Assembly: GCA_964057225.1 (NCBI GenBank)
Contig: OZ059895.1
Coordinates: forward strand, 10,044,001-10,108,000
Length of the DNA stretch: 64,000 bases
Source of the DNA: Auanema rhodensis
Taxonomy: Eukaryota; Nematoda; Chromadorea; Rhabditida; Rhabditidae
Direction: 5' to 3'
The notes beneath the pieces are model-generated. The model had not been told where the DNA came from and made no database searches. It saw nothing but the letters and a program-made list of their open reading frames with translations. A program made the position numbers and the translations under genes. Of the stretch, positions 14,201-28,462 are shown one piece after another. Position 1 is the first letter of the stretch. Each line of letters opens with the position of its first letter.

Positions 14201-17200
14201 ATTGGAGAAAAAACTAAAACGAGGATAAGTATGTTAACCATTGAATATTAGATAATTTCGCTTACGACCATACCACGTTAAAAGTACGCCACACTGCTGA
14301 TTTTTAATTGTATCTCCGTAACAAATGTTTTCAATTTTCAAGCATTTTAACTTAGATAGCTCAACCAAAGGAAAGCAAATTATCTTCAATCTTATTTCTA
14401 TATTACAGTTATAAACCAGTAGTTATTGAACCTTCGTCTAGACTTTACTGTTTTTATCTATTTCCTATCAAAACAAACATTGTTTAAACACTATACAACT
14501 ATGAAACCTTTTTTAATTTATTGTATTTGGAGCTCATAAGATTTGATAACATCGAGGGTTCCTGATGGAACGTGGAAAATTACATAACTAACATTAAATT
14601 GGAAAAAAAACTAAAACGAGGATAAGTATGTTAACCATTGAATATCAGATATTTTCGCTTACGACCATACCACGTTAAAAGTACGCCATACAGCTGATTT
14701 TTAATTTTATCTCTTCCGTAACAAATGTTTTCAATTTTCAAGCATTTTAACTTAGATAGCTCAACCAAACGAGAGCAAATTATCTTCAATCTTATTTTTA
14801 TATTACAGTTATAAACCAGTAGTTATTGAACCTTCGTCTAGACTTTACTGTTTTTATCTATTTCCTATCAAAACAAACATTGTTTAAACACTATACAACT
14901 ATGAAACCTTTTTTAATTTATTGTATTTGGAGCTCATAAGATTTGATAACATCGAGGGTTCCTGATGGAACGTGGAAAATTACATAACTAACATTAAATT
15001 GGAAAAAAAACTAAAACGAGGATAAGTATGTTAACCATTGAATATCAGATATTTTCGCTTACGACCATACCACGTTAAAAGTACGCCATACAGCTGATTT
15101 TTAATTTTATCTCTTCCGTAACAAATGTTTTCAATTTTCAAGCATTTTAACTTAGATAGCTCAACCAAACGAGAGCAAATTATCTTCAATCTTATTTTTA
15201 TATTACAGTTATAAACCAGTAGTTATTGAACCTTCGTCTAGACTTTACTGTTTTTATCTATTTCCTATCAAAACAAACATTGTTTAAACACTATACAACT
15301 ATGAAACCTTTTTTAATTTATTGTATTTGGAGCTCATAAGATTTGATAACATCGAGGGTTCCTGATGGAACGTGGAAAATTACATAACTAACATTAAATT
15401 GGAAAAAAAACTAAAACGAGGATAAGTATGTTAACCATTGAATATCAGATATTTTCGCTTACGACCATACCACGTTAAAAGTACGCCATACAGCTGATTT
15501 TTAATTTTATCTCTTCCGTAACAAATGTTTTCAATTTTCAAGCATTTTAACTTAGATAGCTCAACCAAACGAGAGCAAATTATCTTCAATCTTATTTCTA
15601 CATTGCAGTTATAAACCAGTAGGTAATGAACCTTCGTCTTGACTTCACTGTTTTTATCTTTTCCCTATCGAAACTAACATTGTTTAAACACTATGCAACT
15701 GTGAAACCTTTTTTAATTTATTGTATTTGGAGCTCATAAGATTTGATATCATCAAGGGATCCTGATGGAACGTGGAAAATTACATAACTAACATGAAATT
15801 GGAGAAAAAACTAAAACGAGGATAAGTATGTTAACCATTGAATATTAGATAATTTCGCTTACGACCATACCACGTTAAAAGTACGCCACACTGCTGATTT
15901 TTAATTTTATCTCCGTAACAAATGTTTTCAATTTTCAAGCATTTTAACTTAGATAGCTCAACCAAAGGTAAGCAAATTATCTTCAATCTTATTTCTATAT
16001 TACAGTTATAAACCAGTAGTTATTGAACCTTCGTCTAGACTTTACTGTTTTTATCTATTTCCTATCAAAACAAACATTGTTTAAACACTATACAACTATG
16101 AAACCTTTTTTAATTTATCGTATTTGGAGCTCATAAGATTTGATATCATCGAGGGTTCCAGATGGAACGTAGAAAATTACATAACTAACATGAAATTGGA
16201 AAAAAAACAATAACGAGGATAAGTATGTAAATCATTGAATATCAGATATTTCCGCTTACGACCATACCACGTTGAAAATACGCCATACAGCTGATTTTTA
16301 AATTTATCTCTTCCGTAACAAATGTTTTCAATTTTCAAGCATTTTAACTTAGATAGCTCAACCAAACGAGAGCAAATTATCTTCAATCTTATTTCTATAT
16401 TGCAGTTATGAACCAGTAGGTAATGAACCTTCGTCTTGACTTCACTGTTTTTATATTTTTCCTATCGAAACTAACATTGTTTAAACACTATGCAACTGTG
16501 AAACCTTTTTTAATTTATTGTATTTGGAGCTCATAAGATTTGATATCATCGAGGGATCCTGATGGAACCTGGAAAATTACATAACTAACATGAAATTGGA
16601 AAAAAAACTGAAACGAGGATAAGTATGTTAACCATTGAATATCAGATAATTTTGCTTACGACCATACCACGTTAAAAGTACGCCACACAGCTGATTTTTA
16701 ATTTTATCTCCGTAACAAATGTTTTCAATTTTCAAGCATTTTAACTTAGATAGCTCAACCAAAGGAAAGCAAATTATCTTCAATCTTATTTCTATATTAC
16801 AGTTATAAACCAGTAGTTATTGAACCTTCGTCTAGACTTTACTGTTTTTATCTATTTCCTATCGAAACAAACATTGTTTAAACACTATGCAACTGTGAAA
16901 CCTTTTTTAATTTATTGTATTTGGAGCTCATAAGATTTGATATCATCGAGGGATCCTGATGGAACGTGGAAAATTACATAACTAACATGAAATTGGAGAA
17001 AAAACTAAAACGAGGATAAGTATGTTAACCATTGAATATTAGATAATTTCGCTTACGACCATACCACGTTAAAAGTACGCCACACTGCTGATTTTTAATT
17101 GTATCTCCGTAACAAATGTTTTCAATTTTCAAGCATTTTAACTTAGATAGCTCAACCAAAGGAAAGCAAATTATCTTCAATCTTATTTCTATATTACAGT

Positions 17201-19838
17201 TATAAACCAGTAGTTATTGAACCTTCGTCTAGACTTTACTGTTTTTATCTATTTCCTATCAAAACAAACATTGTTTAAACACTATACAACTATGAAACCT
17301 TTTTTAATTTATTGTATTTGGAGCTCATAAGATTTGATAACATCGAGGGTTCCTGATGGAACGTGGAAAATTACATAACTAACATTAAATTGGAAAAAAA
17401 ACTAAAACGAGGATAAGTATGTTAACCATTGAATATCAGATATTTTCGCTTACGACCATACCACGTTAAAAGTACGCCATACAGCTGATTTTTAATTTTA
17501 TCTCTTCCGTAACAAATGTTTTCAATTTTCAAGCATTTTAACTTAGATAGCTCAACCAAACGAGAGCAAATTATCTTCAATCTTATTTCTATATTACAGT
17601 TATAAACCAGTAGTTATTGAACCTTCGTCTAGACTTTACTGTTTTTATCTATTTCCTATCAAAACAAACATTGTTTAAACACTATACAACTATGAAACCT
17701 TTTTTAATTTATTGTATTTGGAGCTTATAAGATTTGATAACATCGAGGGTTCCTGATGGAACGTGGAAAATTACATAACTAACATTAAATTGGAAAAAAA
17801 ACTAAAACGAGGATAAGTATGTTAACCATTGAATATCAGATATTTTTGCTTACGACCATACCACGTTAAAAGTACGCCATACAGCTGATTTTTAATTTTA
17901 TCTCTTCCGTAACAAATGTTTTCAATTTTCAAGCATTTTAACTTAGATAGCTCAACCAAACGAGAGCAAATTATCTTCAATCTTATTTCTATATTGCAGT
18001 TATAAACCAGTAGGTAATGAACCTTCGTCTTGACTTCACTGTTTTTATCTTTTCCCTATCGAAACTAACATTGTTTAAACACTATGCAACTGTGAAACCT
18101 TTTTTAATTTATTGTATTTGGAGCTCATAAGATTTGATATCATCAAGGGATCCTGATGGAACGTGGAAAATTACATAACTAACATGAAATTGGAGAAAAA
18201 ACTAAAACGAGGATAAGTATGTTAACCATTGAATTTTAGATAATTTCGCTTACGACCATACCACGTTAAAAGTACGCCACACTGCTGATTTTTAATTTTA
18301 TCTCCGTAACAAATGTTTTCAATTTTCAAGCATTTTAACTTAGATAGCTCAACCAAAGGAAAGCAAATTATCTTCAATCTTATTTCTATATTACAGTTAT
18401 AAACCAGTAGTTATTGAACCTTCGTCTAGACTTTACTGTTTTTATCTATTTCCTATCAAAACAAACATTGTTTGAACACTATACAACTATGAAACCTTTT
18501 TTAATTTATCGTATTTGGAGCTCATAAGATTTGATATCATCGAGGGTTCCAGATGGAACGTAGAAAATTACATAACTAACATGAAATTGGAAAAAAAACA
18601 ATAACGAGGATAAGTATGTAAATCATTGAATATCAGATATTTCCGCTTACGACCATACCACGTTGAAAGTACGCCATACAGCTGATTTTTAAATTTATCT
18701 CTTCCGTAACAAATGTTTTCAATTTTCAAGCATTTTAACTTAGATAGCTCAACCAAACGAGAGCAAATTATCTTCAATCTTATTTCTATATTGCAGTTAT
18801 GAACCAGTAGGTAATGAACCTTCGTCTTGACTTCACTGTTTTTATATTTTTCCAATCGAAACTAACATTGTTTAAACACTATGCAACTGTGAAACCTTTT
18901 TTAATTTATTGTATTTGGAGCTCATAAGATTTGATATCATCGAGGGATCCTGATGGAACCTGGAAAATTACATAACTAACATGAAATTGGAAAAAAAACT
19001 GAAACGAGGATAAGTATGTTAACCATTGAATATCAGATAATTTTGCTTACGACCATACCACGTTAAAAGTACGCCACACAGCTGATTTTTAATTTTATCT
19101 CCGTAACAAATGTTTTCAATTTTCAAGCATTTTAACTTAGATAGCTCAACCAAAGCAAAGCAAATTATCTTCAATCTTATTTCTATATTACAGTTATAAA
19201 CCAGTAGTTATTGAACCTTCGTCTAGACTTTACTGTTTTTTTCTATTTCCTATCAAAACAAACATTGTTTAAACACTATGCAACTGTGAAACCTTTTTTA
19301 ATTTATTGTATTTGGAGCTCATAAGATTTGATATCATCGAGGGATCCTGATGGAACGTGGAAAATTACATAACTAACATGAAATTGGAGAAAAAACTAAA
19401 ACGAGGATAAGTATGTTAACCATTGAATATTAGATAATTTCGCTTACGACCATACCACGTTAAAAGTACGCCACACAGCTGATTTTTAATTTTATCTCCG
19501 TAACAAATGTTTTCAATTTTCAAGCATTTTAACTTAGATAGCTCAACCAAAGGAAAACAAATTATCTTCAATCTTATTTCTATATTACAGTTATAAACCA
19601 GTAGTTATTGAACCTTCGTCTAGACTTTACTGTTTTTATCTATTTCCTATCAAAACAAACATTGTTTAAACACTATACAACTATGAAACCTTTTTTGATT
19701 TATCGTATTTGGAGCTCATAAGATTTGATATCATCGAGGGTTCCAGATGGAACGTGAAAAATTACATAACTAACATAAAATTTGAAAAAAAACTATAACG
19801 AGGATAAGTAGGTAAACCATTGAATATCAGATATTTTC
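8240..19838 (+). repeat. Satellite stretch with no full-length 5S gene
   Basis: About 29 short monomers. From roughly 9.8 kb, A and B types largely alternate as in the first 5 kb. A marker monomer with GTATGTAAATCATTG recurs near 12.63, 16.22 and 18.61 kb, at distances of 3588 bp (nine monomers) and 2391 bp (six monomers); the same marker lies near 2.01 and 4.40 kb. A homotypic B run at 14.6-15.6 kb carries the private variant CTTATTTTTATATTAC at 14791 and 15191, evidence of a single-monomer duplication. No coding or RNA gene is visible. Confidence 0.85.
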
Positions 19839-19957
19839 GCTTACGACCATACCACGTTGAAAGTACGCCATCCCGTCCGATCTGGCAAGTCAAGCAACGT
19901 TGGGCCCGGTTAGTACATGGATCGGAGACGGCTTGGGAATCCCGGGTGCCGTATGCT
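19839..19957 (+). rRNA. 5S ribosomal RNA gene, T79A/A116T variant (second copy)
   Basis: Full-length 119 nt with the same two private substitutions as the gene at 5622, including the broken T3-A116 pair. Sharing both changes and the flanking monomers shows descent by segmental duplication. Its tail also shares TTTTAACTCTTCTATAAC with the earlier copy. As a template for functional 5S rRNA it is doubtful for the same structural reason. Confidence 0.9.
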
Positions 19958-22763
19958 TTTCAAATTTTTTTAACGATCATAACACGTTGAAAGTACGCCA
20001 TGCAGCTGATTTTCAATTTTAACTCTTCTATAACAAATTTTTTCAATTTTCAAGCAGTTTTACTTGGATAGCTCAACCAAAGCAGAGCAAAATATCTACA
20101 ATCTTATTTCTATATTACAGTTATAAACCAGTAGTTATTGAACCTTCATCTTAACTTTACTGTTTCTATCTATTTCCTATCGAAACAAACATTGTTTAAA
20201 CACTATGCAACTGTGAAACCTTTCTTATTTTATTGTATTTGGAGCTCATAAGATTTGATATCATCGAGGGATCCTGATGGAACGTGGAAAATTACATAAC
20301 TAACATGAAATTGGAAAAAAAACTAAAACGAGGATAAGTATGTTAACCATTGAATATCAGATAATTTCGCTTACGACCATACCACGTTAAAAGTACGCCA
20401 TACAGCTGAATTTTAATTTTATCTCTTCCGTAACAAATGTTTTCAATTTTCAAGCATTTTAACTTAGATAGCTCAACCAAAGGAAAGCAAATTATCTTCA
20501 ATCTTATTTCTATATTACAGTTATAAACCAGTAGTTATCAAACCTTCATCTTAACTTTACTGTTTCTATCTATTTCCTATCGAAACAAACATTGTTTAAA
20601 CACTATGCAACTGTGAAACCTCTTCAATTTATTGCATTTGGAGCTTATAAGATTTGATATCATCGAGGGATCCTGATGGAACGTGGAAAATTACATAACT
20701 AACATGAAATTGGAAAAAAAACTAAAACGAGGATAAGTATGTTAACCATTGAATATCAGATAATTTCGCTTACGACCATACCACGTTAAAAGTACGCCAT
20801 ACAGCTGAATTTTAATTTTATCTCTTCCGTAACAAATGTTTTCAATTTTCAAGCATTTTAACTTAGATAGCTCAACCAAAGGAAAGCAAAGTATCTTCAA
20901 TCTTATTTCTATATTACAGTTATAAACCAGTAGTTATCAAACCTTCATCTTAACTTTACTGTTTCTATCTATTTCCTATCGAAACAAACATTGTTTAAAC
21001 ACTATGCAACTGTGAAACCTCTTCAATTTATTGCATTTGGAGCTTATAAGATTTGATATCATCGAGGGATCCTGATGGAACGTGGAAAATTACATAACTA
21101 ACATGAAATTGGAAAAAAAACTAAAACGAGGATAAGTATGTTAACCATTGAATATCAGATAATTTCGCTTACGATCATACCACGTTAAAAGTACGCCATA
21201 CAGCTGAATTTTAATTTTATCTCTTCCGTAACAAATGTTTTCAATTTTCAAGCATTTTAACTTAGATAGCTCAACCAAAGGAAAGCAAATTATCTTCAAT
21301 CTTATTTCTATTTTACAGTTATGAACCAGTAGGTAATGAACCTTCGTCTTGACTTCACTGTTTTTATATTTTTCCTATCGAAACAAACATTGTTTAAACA
21401 CTATGCAACTGTGAAACCTCTTCAATTTATTGCATTTGGAGCTTATAAGATTTGATATCATCGAGGGATCCTGATGGAACGTGGAAAATTACATAACTAA
21501 CATGAAATTGGAAAAAAAACTAAAACGAGGATAAGTATGTTAACCATTGAATATCAGATAATTTCGCTTACGACCATACCACGTTAAAAGTACGCCATAC
21601 AGCTGAATTTTAATTTTATCTCTTCCGTAACAAATGTTTTCAATTTTCAAGCATTTTAACTTAGATAGCTCAACCAAAGGAAAGCAAATTATCTTCAATC
21701 TTATTTCTATATTACAGTTATAAACCAGTAGTTATCAAACCTTCATCTTAACTTTACTGTTTCTATCTATTTCCTATCGAAACAAACATTGTTTAAACAC
21801 TATGCAACTGTGAAACCTCTTCAATTAATTGCATTTGGAGCTTATAAGATTTGATATCATCGAGGGATCCTGATGGAACGTGGAAAATTACATAACTAAC
21901 ATGAAATTGGAAAAAAAACTAAAACGAGGATAAGTATGTTAACCATTGAATATCAGATAATTTCGCTTACGACCATACCACGTTAAAAGTACGCCATACA
22001 GCTGAATTTTAATTTTATCTCTTCCGTAACAAATGTTTTCAATTTTCAAGCATTTTTACTTAGATAGCTCAACCAAAGGAGAGCAAATTATCTTCAATCT
22101 TATTTCTATATTACAGTTATAAACCAGTAGTTATTAAACCTTCATCTTAACTTTACTGTTTCTATCTATTTCCTATCGAAACAAACATTGTTTAAACACT
22201 ATGCAACTTTGAAACCCTTTTTAATTTATTGTTTTTGGAGCTCATAAGATTTGATATCATCGAGGGATCCTAATGGAACGTGGAAAATTACATAACTAAC
22301 ATTAAATTGGAAAAAAACTAAAACGAGGATAAGTATGTTAACCATTGAATATCAGATATTTTCGCTTACGACCATACCACGTTAAAAGTACGCAATACAG
22401 CTGATTTTTAATTTTATCTCTTCCGTAACAAATGTTTTCAATTTTCAAGCATTTTAACTTAGATAGCTCAACCAAACGAGAGCAAATTATCTTCAATCTT
22501 ATTTCTATATTGCAGTTATAAACCAGTAGTAAATGAACCTTCGTCTTGACTTCACTGTTTTTATCTTTTTCCTATCGAAACAAACATTGTTTAAACACTA
22601 TGCAACTTTGAAACCCTTTTTAATTTATTGTATTTGGAGCTCATAAGATTTGATATCATCGAGGGATCCTGAAGGAACGTGGAAAATTACATAACTAACA
22701 TAAAATTTGAAAAAAAACTATAACGAGGATAAGTAGGTAAACCATTGAATATCAGATATTTTC

Positions 22764-22882
22764 GCTTACGACCATACCACGTTGAAAGTACGCCATCCCG
22801 TCCGATCTGGCAAGTCAAGCAACGTTGGGCCCGGTTAGTACTTGGACCGGAGACGGCTTGGGAATCCCGGGTGCCGTAAGCT
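22764..22882 (+). rRNA. 5S ribosomal RNA gene, T84C variant
   Basis: Full-length 119 nt with one private change, T84C, turning TGGATCGG into TGGACCGG. This falls in the box C-like internal promoter segment, so both RNA folding and factor binding could be affected. Positionally it is the sister of the gene at 7749 but lacks G25A. It begins the 2126-bp higher-order series. Confidence 0.9.
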
Positions 22883-24889
22883 TTTCAAATTTTTTTAACG
22901 ATCATAACACGTTGAAAGTACGCCATACAGCTGATTTTCAATTTTATCTCTTCTGTAACAAATTTTTTCAATTTTTAAGCAGTTTTACTTGGATAGCTCA
23001 ACCGAAGCAGAGCAAAATATCTACAATCTTATTTCTATATTACAGTTATAAACCAGTAGTTATTGAACCTTCATCTTAACTTTACTGTTTCTATCTATTT
23101 CCTATCGAAACAAACATTGTTTAAACACTATGCAACTTTGAAACCCTTTTTAATTTATTGTTTTTGGAGCTCATAAGATTTGATATCATCGAGGGATCCT
23201 GATGGAACGTGGAAAATTACATAACTAACATTAAATTGGAAAAAAAACTGAAACGAGGATAAGTATGTTAACCATTGAATATCAGATATTTTCGCTTACG
23301 ACCATACCACGTTAAAAGTACGCCATACAGCTGATTTTTAATTTTATCTCTTCCGTAACAAATGTTTTCAATTTTCAAGCATTTTAACTTAGATAGCTCA
23401 ACCAAACGAGAGCAAATTATCTTCAATCTTATTTCTATATTGCAGTTATGAACCAGTAGGTAATGAACCTTCGTCTTGACTTCACTGTTTTTATCTTTTT
23501 CCTATCGAAACTAACATTGTTTAAACACTATGCAACTGTGAAACCTTTTTTAATTTATTGTATTTGGAGCTCATAAGATTTGATATCATCGAGGGATCCT
23601 GATGGAACGTGGAAAATTACATAACTAACATGAGATTGCAAAAAATCTAAAACGAGGATAAGTATGTTAACTATTGAATGTCAGATAATTTCGCTTACGA
23701 CCATACCACGTTAAAAGTACGCCACACAGCTGATTTTTAATTTTATCTCCGTAACAAATGTTTTCAATTTTCAAGCATTTTAACTTAGATAGCTCAACCA
23801 AAGGAAAGCAAATTATCTTCAATCTTATTTCTATATTACAGTTATAAACCAGTAGTTATTGAACCTTCGTCTAGACTTTAGTGTTTTTATCTATTTCCTA
23901 TCAAAACAAACATTGTTTAAACACTATGCAACTTTGAAACCCTTTTTAATTTATTGTTTTTGGAGCTCATAAGATTTGATATCATCGAGGGATCCTGTCG
24001 GAACGTGGAAAATTACATAACTAACATTAAATTGGAAAAAAAACTAAAACGAGGATAAGTATGTTAACCATTGACAATCAGATATTTTCGCTTACGACCA
24101 TACCACGTCAAAAGTACGCCATACAGCTGATTTTTAATTTTATCTCTTCCGTAACAAATGTTTTCAATTTTGAAGCATTTTAACTTAGATAGCTCAACCA
24201 AACGAGAGCAAATTATCTTCAATCTTATTTCTATATTGCAGTTATAAACCAGTAGGTAATGAACCTTCGTCTTGACTTCACTGTTTTTATCTTTTTCCTA
24301 TCGAAACAAACATTGTTTAAACACTATGCAACTGTGAAACCTTTTTTAATTTATTGTATTTGGAGCTCATAAGATTTGATATCATCGAGGGATCCTGAAG
24401 AAACGTGGAAAATTACATAACTAACATAAAATTTGAAAAAAAACTATAACGAGGATAAGTATGTTAACCATTGACAATCAGATATTTTCGCTTACGACCA
24501 TACTACGTTAAAAGTACGCCATACAGCTGATTTTTAATTTTATCTCTTCCGTAACAAATGTTTTCAATTTTCAAGTATTTTAACTTAGATAGCTCAACCA
24601 AACGAGAGCAAATTATCTTCAATCTTATTTCTATATTGCAGTTATAAACCAGTAGGTAATGAACCTTCGTCTTGACTTCACTGTTTTTATCTTTTTCCTA
24701 TCGAAACAAACATTGTTTAAACACTATGCAACTGTGAAACCTTTTTTAATTTATTGTATTTGGAGCTCATAAGATTTGATATTATCGAGGGATCCTGAAG
24801 GAACGTGGAAAATTACATAACTAACATAAAATTTGAAAAAAAACTATAACGAGGATAAGTAGGTAAACCATTGAATATCAGATATTTTC

Positions 24890-25008
24890 GTTTACGACCA
24901 TACCACGTTGAAAGTACGCCATCCCGTCCGATCTGGCAAGTCAAGCAACGTTGGGCCCGGTTAGTACTTGGATCGGAGACGGCTTGGGAATCCCGGGTGC
25001 CGTAAGCT
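24890..25008 (+). rRNA. 5S ribosomal RNA gene, C2T lineage
   Basis: Full-length 119 nt; C2T makes the start GTTTAC, so the C2-G117 pair of helix I becomes a T-G wobble. This is the first of nine genes with C2T. All nine also carry GCTGAATTTC instead of GCTGATTTTC in the tail just after the downstream direct repeat, a linked pair that marks one lineage. Box C and both T-runs are intact. Confidence 0.92.
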
Positions 25009-27014
25009 TTTCAAATTTTTTTAACGATCATAACACGTTGAAAGTACGCCATACAGCTGAATTTCAATTTTATCTCTTCTGTAACAAATTTTTTCAATTT
25101 TTAAGCAGTTTTACTTGGATAGCTCAACCGAAGCAGAGCAAAATATCTACAATCTTATTTCTATATTACAGTTATAAACCAGTAGTTATTGAACCTTCAT
25201 CTTAACTTTACTGTTTCTATCTATTTCCTATCGAAACAAACATTGTTTAAACACTATGCAACTTTGAAACCTCTTCAATTTATTGCATTTGGAGCTCATA
25301 AGATTTGATATCATCGAGGGATCCTGATGGAACGTGGAAAATTACATAACTAACATGAAATTGGAAAAAAAACTAAAACGAGGATAAGTATGTTAACCAT
25401 TGAATATCAGATATTTTCGCTTACTTCCATACTACGTTAAACGTACGCCATACAGCTGATTTTTAATTTTATCTCTTCCGTAACAAATGTTTTCAATTTT
25501 CAAGCATTTTAACTTAGATAGCTCAACCAAACGAGAGCAAATTATCTTCAATCTTATTTCTATATTGCAGTTATGAACCAGTAGGTAATGAACCTTCGTC
25601 TTGACTTCACTGTTTTTATCTTTTTCCTATCGAAACTAACATTGTTTAAACACTATGCAACTGTGAAACCTTTTTTAATTTATTGTATTTGGAGCTCATA
25701 AGATTTGATATCATCGAGGGATCCTGATGGAACGTGGAAAATTACATAACTAACATGAGATTGCAAAAAATCTAAAACGAGGATAAGTATGTTAACTATT
25801 GAATGTCAGATAATTTCGCTTACGACCATACCACGTTAAAAGTACGCCACACAGCTGATTTTTAATTTTATCTCCGTAACAAATGTTTTCAATTTTCAAG
25901 CATTTTAACTTAGATAGCTCAACCAAACGAAAGCAAATTATCTTCAATCTTATTTCTATATTACAGTTATAAACCAGTAGTTATTGAACCTTCGTCTAGA
26001 CTTTAGTGTTTTTATCTATTTCCTATCAAAACAAACATTGTTTAAACACTATGCAACTTTGAAACCCTTTTTAATTTATTGTTTTTGGAGCTCATAAGAT
26101 TTGATATCATCGAGGGATCCTGTCGGAACGTGGAAAATTACATAACTAACATTAAATTGGAAAAAAAACTAAAACGAGGATAAGTATGTTAACCATTGAC
26201 AATCAGATATTTTCGCTTACGACCATACCACGTCAAAAGTACGCCATACAGCTGATTTTTAATTTTATCTCTTCCGTAACAAATGTTTTCAATTTTCAAG
26301 CATTTTAACTTAGATAGCTCAACCAAACGAGAGCAAATTATCTTCAATCTTATTTCTATATTGCAGTGATAAACCAGTAGGTAATGAACCTTCGTCTTGA
26401 CTTCACTGTTTTTATCTTTTTCCTATCGAAACAAACATTGTTTAAACACTATGCAACTGTGAAACCTTTTTTAATTTATTGTATTTGGAGCTCATAAGAT
26501 TTGATATCATCGAGGGATCCTGAAGGAACGTGGAAAATTACATAACTAACATAAAATTTGAAAAAAAACTATAACGAGGATAAGTATGTTAACCATTGAC
26601 AATCAGATATTTTCGCTTACGACCATACTACGTTAAAAGTACGCCATACAGCTGATTTTTAATTTTATCTCTTCCGTAACAAATGTTTTCAATTTTCAAG
26701 TATTTTAACTTAGATAGCTCAACCAAACGAGAGCAAATTATCTTCAATCTTATTTCTATATTGCAGTTATAAATCAGTAGGTAATGAACCTTCGTCTTGA
26801 CTTCACTGTTTTTATCTTTTTCCTATCGAAACAAACATTGTTTAAACACTATGCAACTGTGAAACCTTTTTTAATTTATTGTATTTGGAGCTCATAAGAT
26901 TTGATATTATCGAGGGATCCTGAAGGAACGTGGAAAATTACATAACTAACATAAAATTTGAAAAAAAACTATAACGAGGATAAGTAGGTAAACCATTGAA
27001 TATCAGATATTTTC

Positions 27015-27133
27015 GTTTACGACCATACCACGTTGAAAGTACGCCATCCCGTCCGATCTGGCAAGTCAAGCAACGTTGGGCCCGGTTAGTACTTGGATCG
27101 GAGACGGCTTGGGAATCCCGGGTGCCGTAAGCT
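27015..27133 (+). rRNA. 5S ribosomal RNA gene, C2T lineage
   Basis: Full-length 119 nt, C2T with the GCTGAATTTC tail. It is a tandem sister of the gene 2125 bp upstream and the preceding monomers match in order. After it the order changes: the following monomers carry GATAACTATG (27512 and 27911), a private pair showing a local single-monomer duplication. Confidence 0.92.
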
Positions 27134-28343
27134 TTTCAAATTTTTTTAACGATCATAACACGTTGAAAGTACGCCATACAGCTGAATTTCAATTTTATCT
27201 CTTCTGTAACAAATTTTTTCAATTTTTAAGCAGTTTTACTTGGATAGCTCAACCGAAGCAGAGCAAAATATCTACAATCTTATTTCTATATTACAGTTAT
27301 AAACCAGTAGTTATTGAACCTTCATCTTAACTTTACTGTTTCTATCTATTTCCTATCGAAACAAACATTGTTTAAACACTATGCAACTTTGAAACCCTTT
27401 TTAATTTATTGTTTTTGGAGCTCATAAGATTTGATATCATCGAGGGATCCTGATGGAACGTGGAAAATTACATAACTAACATTAAATTGGAAAAAAAACT
27501 GAAACGAGGATAACTATGTTAACCATTGAATATCAGATATTTTCGCTTACTTCCATACTACGTTAAACGTACGCCATACAGCTGATTTTTAATTTTATCT
27601 CTTCCGTAACAAATGTTTTCAATTTTCAAGCATTTTTACTTAGATAGCTCAACCAAAGGAGAGCAAATTATCTTCATTCTTATTTCTATATTACAGTTAT
27701 AAACCAGTAGTTATTGAACCTTCATCTTAACTTTACTGTTTCTATCTATTTCCTATCGAAACAAACATTGTTTAAACACTATGCAACTTTGAAACCCTTT
27801 TTAATTTATTGTTTTTGGAGCTCATAAGATTTGATATCATCGAGGGATCCTGATGGAACGTGGAAAATTACATAACTAACATTAAATTGGAAAAAAAACT
27901 GAAACGAGGATAACTATGTTAACCATTGAATATCAGATATTTTCGCTTACGACCATACCACGTTAAAAGTACGCCATACAGCTGATTTTTAATTTTATCT
28001 CTTCCGTAACAAATGTTTTCAATTTTCAAGCATTTTAACTTAGATAGCTCAACCAAACGAGAGCAAATTATCTTCAATCTTATTTCTATATTGCAGTTAT
28101 GAACCAGTAGGTAATGAACCTTCGTCTTGACTTCACTGTTTTTATCTTTTTCCTATCGAAACTAACATTGTTTAAACACTATGCAACTGTGAAACCTTTT
28201 TTAATTTATTGTATTTGGAGCTCATAAGATTTGATATCATCGAGGGATCCTGATGGAACGTGGAAAATTACATAACTAACATGAGATTGCAAAAAAACTG
28301 AAACGAGGATAAGTATGTTAACTATTGAATATCAGATATTTTC

Positions 28344-28462
28344 GCTTATGACCATACCACGTTGAAAGTACGCCATCCCGTCCGATCTGGCAAGTCAAGC
28401 AACGTTGGGCCCGGTTAGTACTTGGATCGGAGACGGCTTGGGAATCCCGGGTGCCGTAAGCT
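28344..28462 (+). rRNA. 5S ribosomal RNA gene, C6T lineage
   Basis: Full-length 119 nt with C6T (GCTTATGACC), turning the C6-G113 pair into a wobble. Unlike most genes, its left flank is GTATGTTAACTATTG rather than GTAGGTAAACCATTG, the flank of a short-monomer family. The 5S-bearing segment therefore seems to have been exchanged into a different monomer background. Sisters lie at 51448 and 59686. Confidence 0.92.

Larger units (their letters stand above)
19258..23100 (+). repeat. Second copy of the 5.0-8.1 kb segment, expanded by two monomers
   Basis: This repeats the order A-type monomers, variant 5S gene, CAGCTGAATTTTAA monomers, second 5S gene. The first half aligns at shift 14217 and the second at 15015. 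Expansion lies in the CAGCTGAATTTTAA run (20.4-22.1 kb). Scattered differences, such as CATACCAGG near 5239 against CATACCACG here, show it is older than the 8238-shift duplication further right. Confidence 0.72.
22764..27014 (+). repeat. Two tandem copies of a ~2126-bp higher-order unit
   Basis: 5S genes at 22764, 24890 and 27015 are 2126 and 2125 bp apart. Each interval is one long unit plus four short units, and the short units come in the same order: one with GAGATTGC and GAATGTCAG, one with CTGTCGGAACG, then two with TTGACAATCAG. The intervals start to differ only in small ways, for instance CCTCTTCAATTTATTGC replacing CCCTTTTTAATTTATTG after the second gene. The 2126-bp spacing recurs repeatedly further right inside the 4385- and 3055-bp units. 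Confidence 0.85.
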
